A stretch of 64,000 nt of DNA from Microbulbifer sp. THAF38 (GTDB taxonomy: Bacteria > Pseudomonadota > Gammaproteobacteria > Pseudomonadales > Cellvibrionaceae). Each line of letters begins with the position of its first letter. Within the stretch, counting starts at the first letter, position 1. Under the pieces are notes generated by a model. It saw nothing but the letters and a program-made list of their open reading frames with translations, was not told where the DNA came from and did no database searches. Positions 24,719 to 32,794 of the stretch are shown here, piece after piece. The position numbers and the translations under genes are program-made. The stretch is from assembly GCF_009363535.1 (NCBI RefSeq), contig NZ_CP045369.1:818501-882500 (forward strand), read 5' to 3'.

Positions 24719-25252
24719 CTAGTGACCACTGCTGGCAGGTTGGTGATCAAAACTCAAGACTCTGGCGAGCTTCCACTGCCCATCTACTTTTTTCCAGAGG
24801 TGGGTGAACTGTCCACTCTCGCGTAATACTTCACTGTTATCAGCATTTATGCCATAAAATTTATGTGTACCGCTTTGAATGGCCCCGTAGTTGTTCATTG
24901 GGAAAATTTTAACACTATCGCTAATGAGTTCTCGGCGCGCTTTAATATCACTGCCAGATTTTTGTCGTTCACATAATTTGCTAATGTCATCGAGAAATTC
25001 ACGTGCTGAGCTTGCGGTCTTACCCCACTTATCATGGTACATTTCAAAATCATCAGTGACGAGTTGACTCAGTTTATTAATGTCGCAGCTATTGAAGACA
25101 GCATCAAACAGTTGTGAGTCCATAATGGTGATTTCTTTTTCTAATTCCACTGTAGCTTGAGGGCCGGCAACGACGTGATGTTGCTCAGCGATTGCTGTGG
25201 GTAAGAAAATTGATATGGCTGTAAACCCGAGAGCCATTAAGTAATTTCGCAC
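24719..25252 (-). CDS. Secreted NTF2-like (DUF4440/SnoaL-type) protein
   Basis: Predicted periplasmic or secreted protein of 177 residues. A signal peptide (ending TAIA) precedes a domain of the NTF2-like fold, recognisable from LFDAVFNSCDINKLSQLVTD near its start and WKKVDGQWKLARVLSFDH at its end. Such domains bind small ligands or act as hydrolases and isomerases; no catalytic assignment is possible. I choose the GTG at 25252 because AAGGGAGA lies about eight bases before it and the signal peptide starts there; an in-frame start at 25294 has neither. It lies within the exporter operon, so it may handle the exported compound or the signal. Confidence 0.75.
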   Translation of the reverse strand: MRNYLMALGFTAISIFLPTAIAEQHHVVAGPQATVELEKEITIMDSQLFDAVFNSCDINKLSQLVTDDFEMYHDKWGKTASSAREFLDDISKLCERQKSGSDIKARRELISDSVKIFPMNNYGAIQSGTHKFYGINADNSEVLRESGQFTHLWKKVDGQWKLARVLSFDHQPASSGH

Positions 25253-25291
25253 AATAAATTCTCCCTTTTTATTTGCTATCTTGCTTTTCAC

Positions 25292-25331
25292 CAAACTGGT
25301 GGTCAGCTAAAAAAGCCCGGCCACCAGTTTG
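25292..25331 (-). repeat. Intercistronic stem-loop in the exporter operon
   Basis: CAAACTGGTGG (25292-25302 read on the plus strand) pairs perfectly with CCACCAGTTTG (25321-25331) across an 18-base loop. It lies between the second permease gene and the NTF2-like gene. There is a T run within the loop on the minus strand but none after the stem. It may stabilise the upstream transcript or reduce read-through to the regulatory genes. Confidence 0.5.
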
Positions 25332-25340
25332 AATTTAATT

Positions 25341-26549
25341 TTATACGCTGCGGGTGGCGATAGCCGGGGAGATATTGGCTGCACGTAGTGCTGGCGCCAG
25401 TGCAGCGGCGAGGCTGACAACCAATACCAATAGAGCACAGATAGCGAGCGGCAGTAGGGTTAATACCGGCTGGGAGTAATCGCGCACCATATACTGATTA
25501 ACGATTAGGGCTGCGGCACTGCCCAGGGCAATACCGGTAGCGGCAATCAGACTGTTTTCAATCAGGAAATAACGGCTGATATTGCTGCGGCTAGCTCCCA
25601 GTGCACGTCTAACACCTATTTGTTTGGCGCGTTGGTTAATCCAGAAGATTGTCAGGCCGACAATCCCCAGTGCTACGATAAAACTGAGCGTGGCCGCAAC
25701 AATAGATAATACTTTTATCATTAAGTTATCCCCTGCATAACTGCGAGCGACATACTCTGAGAGCACTCTGGTTTTAATGACTCTTTGAGGGTCCCTTTCA
25801 GAGAGTTTTTCTACCAAGGTCTTTAACACTTCATCGCGCTTTCCCGGCTCGGCACGTACTAAATAATTGACGTCCTGAGTATTTCTGACAATAGGGAAAA
25901 AGGCCACATTGCCTGCTTTTGACCAGTCCACCCAAGCGCCCAGATGCCGTTCGACAACACCAATAATTTCTATTGGATGGGACGTGTTGCCATCATAGAG
26001 GGGTTTCCCAACAGGATCTTGGTCTGGGTAAATTTTATCCGCGAATTGCTGGGTGATAACTGCGACATTGATATCTCGAATTTCACTCGGGTCAAAATAT
26101 TGCATTTCAGCACTGGTAAAGTTTCGCCCCGCCACTAATTTTAAACCCAGGGTATTGATAAAGTTTGGGTCCGTATTGTAACGGTTAGAGACCTCTCCAC
26201 CGACTTCCTGATTAGGCTGAGTGTAAAAAGTGCCCGCGGAACCAGACCGGGATAACGGTATCTGGTTGGTAATGGTTGCATCTTTGACAAAAGGCAGTTT
26301 TCTCAGTAACTCCAAATCAGAAGATACGGCTCCAATCATGTCGTAGTTATTGGGGATCGCCATTACGTTGATGGCAATGATCTCCTCTACGGCAATACCG
26401 GTGGGCCTTTCTAATTTTGCAATGCGGTCTTTTACGATAACAGCCGTGTTGCTGATAATTGCCAGTGTCAATGCAAGCTGCAGAGCGATCAGCAGGGCAG
26501 GCACTTTGTTACGCCAGAGGGCGGATAACATGGGTTTTAATTCAAGCAT
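25341..26549 (-). CDS. ABC transporter permease, MacB/FtsX type (second)
   Basis: Inner-membrane permease subunit of 402 residues. Topology is that of MacB-like proteins: one N-terminal membrane helix (about 16-38), a large periplasmic domain, then three C-terminal helices. The family motif RRALGASRSNI follows the second helix. It probably forms a heterodimer with the permease encoded nine bases upstream, powered by the shared ATPase. MacB-type systems work as mechanotransmitters that drive export of peptides, lipids or antibiotics from the periplasm; the substrate here is unknown. Confidence 0.9.
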   Translation of the reverse strand: MLELKPMLSALWRNKVPALLIALQLALTLAIISNTAVIVKDRIAKLERPTGIAVEEIIAINVMAIPNNYDMIGAVSSDLELLRKLPFVKDATITNQIPLSRSGSAGTFYTQPNQEVGGEVSNRYNTDPNFINTLGLKLVAGRNFTSAEMQYFDPSEIRDINVAVITQQFADKIYPDQDPVGKPLYDGNTSHPIEIIGVVERHLGAWVDWSKAGNVAFFPIVRNTQDVNYLVRAEPGKRDEVLKTLVEKLSERDPQRVIKTRVLSEYVARSYAGDNLMIKVLSIVAATLSFIVALGIVGLTIFWINQRAKQIGVRRALGASRSNISRYFLIENSLIAATGIALGSAAALIVNQYMVRDYSQPVLTLLPLAICALLVLVVSLAAALAPALRAANISPAIATRSV

Positions 26550-26558
26550 GACTCGTCC

Positions 26559-27875
26559 TTACTGGGTTTTCAGATAAATGGAGGGGTTAGTGCGACTGAT
26601 ACGCCAAGCCGGGTAAAGCCCTGCCAATAGGCTTGCGATTAGCGCGAGTCCGATGGCTGCGATCACCATCATCCAATCCATCCTGGCGACCGTATCCAGT
26701 TGTCCCATCGCTAAATAACGAATTCCACTGATCCCCATGAAAGCGAGCAAAATACCGACTATTCCACCGAGAATACCGATGGTTGAACTTTCAATGAGGT
26801 GCTGGGTGAAGATGGCATTGCGGCTGGCACCAAGTGCTCGACGCACACCCGCTTCGGGCGCTTTGCGTAGAAACTTGGCGAGCAAGAGAGCTACCGCGTT
26901 GATGACGCAAACTAATAGGAAGGCCAGGGATACCCAGCCCAATACGCGATTGTCATCGCTGAGAACCTCGTTCAGAACCAGCCACTCGGAAGGTTTACTC
27001 AGAGCAAACTTCGATGGTCGCTCGAAGCGCCCCTGCTCCTTTTGTCCTTGAATATACGCGGTTAGGAAGCTTTCGTACTCGGCTTTTTGTTCGCTATCAC
27101 TGAGTTCAACCCAAAATTGAATCCAGACGCTCTCACTTTGTAGGAAACCCTCGTAGCCTTCGCCCTCTCCACCACTATCCCAGCCATTGGTATTTCCCCA
27201 GCTGTAAATTTCCAGCTTGCGGTGGAGGCCAAAAGGCACGAACAGGGATTCAACTTCTGCAAAGGAGCTATTATTGACATCGTAAACTTTGGGTGAGGGC
27301 TCCCAGGTATCAATAACGCCTATAACGGTAAAAGGCTGGCTATTTAATACGACGGTTTTACCAACGCTGTTTTCTCCAGAGAATATTTTTTCATTGGTGG
27401 CTTTGGATAGCACCACCACCTGCATAGGTGAATTGTCCGCACTCTTTTCCCAGGTGCCGCCGTAAATAAAAGGAACATCGAATAACCTGAAGAAATCGCG
27501 GGTGGTTACACGGATGTCAGCGGTATAAGGTCGGATTGCGGAATCTTCCAGTTCTACGGTGAAACCATAGCGGTGCATGGCTACCTGGCGGGTGGGGATA
27601 TCGGAGCGCAGCAGGGCCTGGGCATCTTTATAGGTCAGCTGCCAGGGGACTTCGTTAGCGTTATCGTAGGCTTTATTCACATCCCAGCTATCGAGCTGTA
27701 CTGCGAAAAGCACGTCATCCTTATGTTCAAGCGCGTTCTGCGACATCATGTAGTTGAGAGTGAGTACTGTCATAGACGCGCCCACACCCACCGCGATAGC
27801 CGCGACCATCAGTGCGCTTAATATCGGTGTACTGCGCAGGCTGCGCAACGCCAGGGAAATATAGTATCCAATCAT
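26559..27875 (-). CDS. ABC transporter permease, MacB/FtsX type (first)
   Basis: Inner-membrane permease of 438 residues with an N-terminal helix, a MacB-like periplasmic core and three C-terminal helices. The FtsX-type motif RRALGASRNAI is present. It shares domain order, but only moderate sequence similarity, with the next gene, so the pair arose by old duplication and now likely forms a heterodimer. It lies 11 bases after the ATPase gene and 9 bases before its partner, in one operon. Confidence 0.9.
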   Translation of the reverse strand: MIGYYISLALRSLRSTPILSALMVAAIAVGVGASMTVLTLNYMMSQNALEHKDDVLFAVQLDSWDVNKAYDNANEVPWQLTYKDAQALLRSDIPTRQVAMHRYGFTVELEDSAIRPYTADIRVTTRDFFRLFDVPFIYGGTWEKSADNSPMQVVVLSKATNEKIFSGENSVGKTVVLNSQPFTVIGVIDTWEPSPKVYDVNNSSFAEVESLFVPFGLHRKLEIYSWGNTNGWDSGGEGEGYEGFLQSESVWIQFWVELSDSEQKAEYESFLTAYIQGQKEQGRFERPSKFALSKPSEWLVLNEVLSDDNRVLGWVSLAFLLVCVINAVALLLAKFLRKAPEAGVRRALGASRNAIFTQHLIESSTIGILGGIVGILLAFMGISGIRYLAMGQLDTVARMDWMMVIAAIGLALIASLLAGLYPAWRISRTNPSIYLKTQ

Positions 27876-27886
27876 TATGCCGGCCC

Positions 27887-28588
27887 TTATGCTGTGATGG
27901 CTTCAGTTTGGTCGGTGACTGGGCGTAGATCGCACACCTGTCCATCCACAATCTGAATATTGCGATGTGCGCGGCGGGCCAATTCGGGATCGTGGGTGAC
28001 CATTACGATAGTGGTGCCCCACTCATTGATAAACTCCAGAAGCTCCATAACCTGGCGCGCCATCAGGGAGTCGAGATTTCCGGTGGGTTCGTCTGCGAGC
28101 AGAAAGCGTGGCTCACCGGCCAGTGCTCGGGCGATGGCGATACGCTGCTGCTGGCCGCCGGAAAGTTGCGCAGGCAGATGTTTGGCCCGGGCAGACAGGC
28201 CCACCTGCTCCAGGACCTTTTCGATGCGTTTACAGCGCTCTTTAGCGTTAAAGCCGCGGTAGCGCAGAGGAACATCAATGTTATCGAACAGGTTGAGATC
28301 GGGAATCAGGTTGAACCCCTGAAAAATAAAGCCGATTTTTTCATTGCGCAGTCGGGAGCGCTGGCGGTCACTCAGGTTGCTGACATCTTCACCATCCAGT
28401 AAATATTGGCCTCCGGTTGGGGTTTCCAGTAGCCCTGCGATATTGAGAAAGGTGGTTTTACCGGAGCCGCTGGGGCCGGTGACAGAGACAAATTCCCCTT
28501 CCTTTACTTCCAGGCTGAAGTCGCGCAGGGCGTGGGTTTCAATGGTGTCTGTGCGGAAACTCTTGCGGACGTTATGCATTTTAAGCAT
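27887..28588 (-). CDS. ABC transporter ATP-binding protein, MacB/LolD type
   Basis: Cytoplasmic ATPase of 233 residues. Walker A GPSGSGKT (38-45), signature LSGGQQQR, Walker B FLLADEP and the following D-loop NLDS are all intact. The length and GxxxTPTGG-like insertion place it in the MacB/LolD export branch. It energises the two permeases encoded directly downstream and should couple to the HlyD-like adaptor encoded upstream. Confidence 0.95.
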   Translation of the reverse strand: MLKMHNVRKSFRTDTIETHALRDFSLEVKEGEFVSVTGPSGSGKTTFLNIAGLLETPTGGQYLLDGEDVSNLSDRQRSRLRNEKIGFIFQGFNLIPDLNLFDNIDVPLRYRGFNAKERCKRIEKVLEQVGLSARAKHLPAQLSGGQQQRIAIARALAGEPRFLLADEPTGNLDSLMARQVMELLEFINEWGTTIVMVTHDPELARRAHRNIQIVDGQVCDLRPVTDQTEAITA

Positions 28589-28683
28589 GGCGATGTTCCT
28601 TGTTTTTCACTGAATTTTTAAATCGTTGTTCATTGCGGAAGCAGAAAAGTCGTAGCTTGCGCGTGTTTACTGTCTGGTTTGGT

Positions 28684-29976
28684 TTACTCTTTCAGGGCGA
28701 CCAGCTGGGCCCTCTCCAATTCTTCGGAAGCGGAGATAATGATTTGATCCCCCTCTTGCAGGCCGGAAACGATTTCCACTTGTTTCAACCCCAATGCGCC
28801 AATTTGAATACCAACGCGTTCCGCCTGCTGTTGATCGTTAAGGCGAAACGCATAGCGACCGCCGCTCTGATCCAGGAAACCGCCGCGTTTCACCAGCAGC
28901 ACATCATTGCGGTTCTCCAACAGCACACGGGCGGTGAGACGCAGGTTCTGACGCAGGTTCTGGGGCTGTCCCTCGCTAAAGCGCACACGGGCGATGACTT
29001 GGTTATCGATAACCTCGGGGGAAATCGCGGTAATTTCGCCGGGCAGTTCACGCCCTCCCAGATTGATGGCCACGGCCATATTCAGGCCCAGGTCGTCGGC
29101 GTAGTTTTCCGGCACGGCGGCTTCTAATTCGAAACTGGTGAGGTCCACGACGGTGATCAGTGGCGCATTGGCGGGCACTGCACTGCGCTGGGTGACGGCG
29201 AGGCTGCCGACAGTGCCGTTCACTGGAGAGAGAATCTGCAGTTCGCGCACACGGCGCTCCAGCTCCTCCACTTGTAGTTGTTGTTGTGACAACTGCAGCT
29301 CCAGAGTCTGGGTTTCAAAGGTGAGGGATTCTTTCTCCAGCTCTGCGTTTTGTACGGCCTGTTGGTATTCCAGCTGGGCGCGGGCCATTTCGTCCTTACT
29401 GCGCTCAAAGTCGAGCAGGGAGATAATCTGTTTCTCCATTGAGAGTTCGGAGCGCTTCAACTCCCGTTTAGCCGCGGTGAGATCGACCTTGGCCAGGTCG
29501 GCTTTCTGCTGGTTCTCCATCTGTTGGCGCTTGGCCTGAATCTTCTGCCGTTGCAGCTGCACACCGAGCTGGTTTAGTTGCGCCTTTTCCTGGGCCAGCT
29601 GGTTGGAAAGCTCGGGGCTGTCGACGGCGGCGAGGATTTGGCCGGCCTTTACGCTATCCCCGGCTTTCACTGAAAACTTCACGATACCCTGGGCGGGGCT
29701 GAACAGGGTGGGACTGTTGGCGGCGACGACCTTGCCCTGGACCACCAGGTCGCGTACCAAATCACCGCGTTCCACTTGGGCGATATTGATGCGTGACAGA
29801 GATAGGGTGTTATCCACAGAGCTGGTGCTGTGCCAGGCGCTGATACCCCAGATGAGGAAAGCGGTGGCCAGGCCGAGGCCGAGGGTGCTCTTAATTACTT
29901 TTGGATTCTTCCACAGCGGCACGGCTTCGACTTTTGTATCTTGCCTGGAAGTGTCTCTGATCATCTCGCTTTCCAT
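28684..29976 (-). CDS. HlyD/MacA-type periplasmic adaptor of the ABC exporter
   Basis: Periplasmic adaptor of 430 residues, first gene of the unit. One N-terminal membrane helix (about 29-46), a barrel-sandwich half (SPAQGIVKFSVKAGDSVKAG), a long coiled coil rich in Gln/Glu/Lys/Leu (about 125-245), the second sandwich half (ILSPVNGTVGSL) and a beta-barrel follow in order. It joins the inner-membrane ABC complex to an outer-membrane channel, none of which is encoded here. Start ATG 29976 or ATG 29964; both have only weak ribosome binding sites. A consensus sigma-54 promoter lies about 95 bases upstream. Confidence 0.92.
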   Translation of the reverse strand: MESEMIRDTSRQDTKVEAVPLWKNPKVIKSTLGLGLATAFLIWGISAWHSTSSVDNTLSLSRINIAQVERGDLVRDLVVQGKVVAANSPTLFSPAQGIVKFSVKAGDSVKAGQILAAVDSPELSNQLAQEKAQLNQLGVQLQRQKIQAKRQQMENQQKADLAKVDLTAAKRELKRSELSMEKQIISLLDFERSKDEMARAQLEYQQAVQNAELEKESLTFETQTLELQLSQQQLQVEELERRVRELQILSPVNGTVGSLAVTQRSAVPANAPLITVVDLTSFELEAAVPENYADDLGLNMAVAINLGGRELPGEITAISPEVIDNQVIARVRFSEGQPQNLRQNLRLTARVLLENRNDVLLVKRGGFLDQSGGRYAFRLNDQQQAERVGIQIGALGLKQVEIVSGLQEGDQIIISASEELERAQLVALKE

Positions 29977-30070
29977 TTCTCTTTATCGGGGCTTTTGCTT
30001 TTCCAAATTGGATGCAAAACATTTTCTATTCGGATGCAAACCCAAAAATATTGGTTTTGCCGAGTATTTA

Positions 30071-30086
30071 GCAAGGGCTGTGCCAA
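30071..30086 (-). promoter_or_regulatory. Sigma-54 promoter of the exporter operon
   Basis: On the minus strand the sequence is TTGGCACAGCCCTTGC: -24 element TGGCAC, five-base spacer, -12 element TTGC, a complete match to the RpoN consensus. A transcript would begin near 30060, giving a leader of about 85 bases before the HlyD-like adaptor gene. A sigma-54 activator is encoded at the far end of the same unit. Confidence 0.85.
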
Positions 30087-30160
30087 CTTTAAAAATGCTT
30101 GTAACTCACTGATAAATAAGGATTATTTTATTTTCTGGGAGTGCGGGGCTTTTCCGCGGG

Positions 30161-30196
30161 TGTCCGCAAAAAGTGTCCGCTGTCCGCTTTGTCCGC
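30161..30196 (-). promoter_or_regulatory. Heptamer array in enhancer position
   Basis: Four direct copies of TGTCCGC (plus strand, at 30161, 30174, 30181 and 30190; GCGGACA in the direction of the operon) lie 75-110 bases upstream of the sigma-54 promoter. That is where NtrC-type activators bind. The steps are 13, 7 and 9 bases. Binding by the regulator encoded at 23252-24604 is inferred. Confidence 0.55.
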
Positions 30197-30361
30197 TAGC
30201 TCTATTGATGTCGGGGAAGAGGGATAAAGCTAGGGTTGGGGAGATTGAAGGCGAAGGTCGATCCGCTGAACCTTGGGTCTACAGTGGGGATTCATGCGGG
30301 GGGACTGTGCATGTGGTAGAGTGCGCGGCCTTTTTTTGATCAATTCAAATTTATTGCGTTT
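30197..30361. other. Spacer between divergent exporter and SulP genes
   Basis: No gene is supported here. It presumably contains the SulP promoter, but I could not pick a convincing -35/-10 pair. Confidence 0.35.
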
Positions 30362-31867
30362 ATGTTCCTTCCATCGCTGCTCTCATCGACCAAAGCCGAC
30401 TGGTTCGGCAATATACGTCGCGACGTTCTCGCAGGCCTGGTAGTGGCCCTGGCCCTGATTCCAGAGGCGATCGCCTTTTCTATTATTGCGGGGGTGGACC
30501 CCAGGGTTGGACTCTACGCCTCCTTCTGTATTGCCGTGGTGATCGCCTTTGTGGGCGGTCGGCCGGGCATGATTTCCGCGGCCACGGGTGCCATGGCACT
30601 GCTGATGGTGACGCTGGTGAAGGAGCACGGCTTGCAGTATCTGCTGGCGGCGACGCTGCTCACCGGGGTGCTGCAGATTATTGCCGGTTACCTCAAGCTG
30701 GGCAGCCTGATGAGCTTTGTGTCCCGGGCGGTGGTGACCGGGTTTGTGAACGCCCTGGCCATTCTGATATTTATGGCGCAGATGCCCGAGTTGATCGGTG
30801 GCACCTGGGAGGTCTACGCCATGACCGCAGCGGGCCTGGGGATTATCTATCTCTTCCCCTATATTCCGGTGATTGGTAAAGCGGTGCCCTCGCCGCTGGT
30901 GTGTATCCTACTGCTTACCGCAGTGGCCGTGACCATGGGGTTGGATATTCGTACCGTCGGCGATATGGGCGAACTGCCGGATACTCTGCCGATCTTCCTC
31001 TGGCCCGAAGTGCCGCTGAATTTTGAAACCCTGCAAATTATCTTCCCTTATTCCGCTGGCCTGGCCGTGGTCGGTCTGCTGGAATCTCTGATGACGGCAA
31101 CCATTGTCGACGACCTGACCGATACCAACAGCGATAAGAACCGTGAGTGTAAAGGGCAGGGGATTGCCAATATTGCTGCCGGCTCTCTCGGTGGTATGGC
31201 CGGTTGCGCCATGATTGGCCAGTCGGTAATCAACGTGAAGTCCGGCGGTCGCGGTCGACTCTCGACCCTGGTGGCCGGTATTGGCCTGTTGACCCTGGTG
31301 GTATTTCTCAGTGACTGGGTGGCGGTAATCCCTATGGCAGCCCTGGTGGCGGTTATGATCATGGTCTCTATCGGCACCTTTGACTGGAGCTCCATACGCA
31401 ACCTGAAGCACTATCCGCTCTCCACCAATTTGGTCATGCTGGCCACTGTGATTGTGGTAGTGTGGACCCATAACCTGGCTTATGGTGTGTTTGTTGGGGT
31501 GTTGCTGGCCGCGCTATTTTTTGCCAACAAAGTCAGCCACTTTATGTATGTAAGCAGTAAACTGGACGAGGCACAGAGTCGTCGTACCTATAAAGTGATT
31601 GGGCAGGTTTTCTTTAATTCCGCCGATAAATTCACCGCATCATTCAACTTCAAAGAAGTCGTGGATACGGTAGTGATCGACCTCAGCCGCGCGCACTTCT
31701 GGGATATCTCCGCGGTGAACGCCCTAGACAAAGTTGTGCTGAAATTCCGTCGCGAGGGTGCCCAGGTAGAGCTGGTGGGACTTAACCAAGCCAGTGAGAC
31801 AATCGTCGACCGGTTCGGCGTACATGATAAACCCGAGGAAATTGAACGGGTTCTTGGAGGACATTGA
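30362..31867 (+). CDS. SulP family anion transporter with STAS domain
   Basis: Inner-membrane transporter of 501 residues related to SLC26/SulP sulfate or bicarbonate carriers. About 10-12 hydrophobic segments fill the first 390 residues, including the family stretch [20 protein letters not shown] and the ATGAMALL region. A cytoplasmic STAS domain follows (about 395-490, [20 protein letters not shown]). The substrate cannot be told from sequence; sulfate, bicarbonate and dicarboxylates are all known for the family. Its stop overlaps the start of the universal stress protein gene by one base, so the two are coupled. Confidence 0.92.
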   Translation: MFLPSLLSSTKADWFGNIRRDVLAGLVVALALIPEAIAFSIIAGVDPRVGLYASFCIAVVIAFVGGRPGMISAATGAMALLMVTLVKEHGLQYLLAATLLTGVLQIIAGYLKLGSLMSFVSRAVVTGFVNALAILIFMAQMPELIGGTWEVYAMTAAGLGIIYLFPYIPVIGKAVPSPLVCILLLTAVAVTMGLDIRTVGDMGELPDTLPIFLWPEVPLNFETLQIIFPYSAGLAVVGLLESLMTATIVDDLTDTNSDKNRECKGQGIANIAAGSLGGMAGCAMIGQSVINVKSGGRGRLSTLVAGIGLLTLVVFLSDWVAVIPMAALVAVMIMVSIGTFDWSSIRNLKHYPLSTNLVMLATVIVVVWTHNLAYGVFVGVLLAALFFANKVSHFMYVSSKLDEAQSRRTYKVIGQVFFNSADKFTASFNFKEVVDTVVIDLSRAHFWDISAVNALDKVVLKFRREGAQVELVGLNQASETIVDRFGVHDKPEEIERVLGGH

Positions 31868-32769
31868 TGGCCGTAAGCAACAGCGACAATAACAATAACT
31901 CCTTTGGTAATGGTGCTACACCGCCGTTGATACTCTCCTGTATCGACGGCTCCCATTACACCGGCGCAGTCTGTGATTATTCGGCCTGGCTGGCCGATAG
32001 CCTGGGTGCGCCGTTAAAGCTGTTGCATAACATCGAACGCAGTGAGGTCCCTGCGGTAACGGACTTCACCGGTAGCATCGGCCTCGGCAGCCAGGAAGAG
32101 TTACTGGAAGAGCTGACCGCGCTGGAGCAACAGCGCGCGCAGTTGCTGGTAAAACAGGGCAAACTGATGTTGCAGGCCGCGCGTACTCGCGTTGAGGCTG
32201 CTGGAGTGGAGCAGGTAATGAGCTGCCAGCGCCACGACAGCTTGCCCGAGTCCGTGGTGGAGCTTGAGGATTCGATTCGTGTGCTGGTGCTCGGTATTCG
32301 CGGTGAAGAGCACGCGGATTCTGACCAGGGCCTGGGTGCGCAATTGGAGACGGTGGTGCGTGCCCTGCACAAGCCGATTCTGGTGGTTAACCGGGAATTC
32401 CAGCCACCTAAGCGGATTATGCTCGCTTACGATGGTAGCGAAGCCGCGCGCAAGGCCCTGTCGCTGGTGGCAGAGAGCCCTCTGTTCCGGCAGATGTCCT
32501 GCCATCTGGTCAATGTGGGACCTGCGGATGTGGCGGAGAAGCTGCTGGCGCAGGCCAGCGCTGAGCTGGATGCCGCGGGGCTGGCGGTTACTGCCAGCCA
32601 CCTGGAGGGCAATCCGGTCGAGGCTTTGATTGCCTATCAGGCCGAGCACCAGATTGATCTCACGGTGATGGGGGCCTTTAGCCACAATCGCTTGCGTGAC
32701 CTGTTAATGGGGAGTATCACCGCCAAGATGCTGTTAAAAACCCGGCAACCCCTGCTGCTGTTGCGTTGA
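31867..32769 (+). CDS. Universal stress protein with two UspA domains
   Basis: Cytoplasmic protein of about 300 residues with tandem UspA-like domains. The second half has the nucleotide-binding style ending, MGAFSHNRLRDLLMGSITAK, close to the G-x2-G-x9-G(S/T) pattern; the first half is more diverged. I start at ATG 31867, six bases after GGAGG and overlapping the SulP stop; TTG 31864 is less likely. Pairing of a USP with a SulP transporter recurs in bacteria and suggests regulation of the transporter's activity, but the mechanism is not established. Confidence 0.88.
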   Translation: MAVSNSDNNNNSFGNGATPPLILSCIDGSHYTGAVCDYSAWLADSLGAPLKLLHNIERSEVPAVTDFTGSIGLGSQEELLEELTALEQQRAQLLVKQGKLMLQAARTRVEAAGVEQVMSCQRHDSLPESVVELEDSIRVLVLGIRGEEHADSDQGLGAQLETVVRALHKPILVVNREFQPPKRIMLAYDGSEAARKALSLVAESPLFRQMSCHLVNVGPADVAEKLLAQASAELDAAGLAVTASHLEGNPVEALIAYQAEHQIDLTVMGAFSHNRLRDLLMGSITAKMLLKTRQPLLLLR

Positions 32770-32794
32770 TCATTGAAGCTCTGGGGCCGAGGCC

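Noticed and set aside
30161..30196. CRISPR-like array from the repeated TGTCCGC units
   Set aside because: Units are only seven bases with spacers of zero to six bases; no cas genes. Better explained as activator sites.
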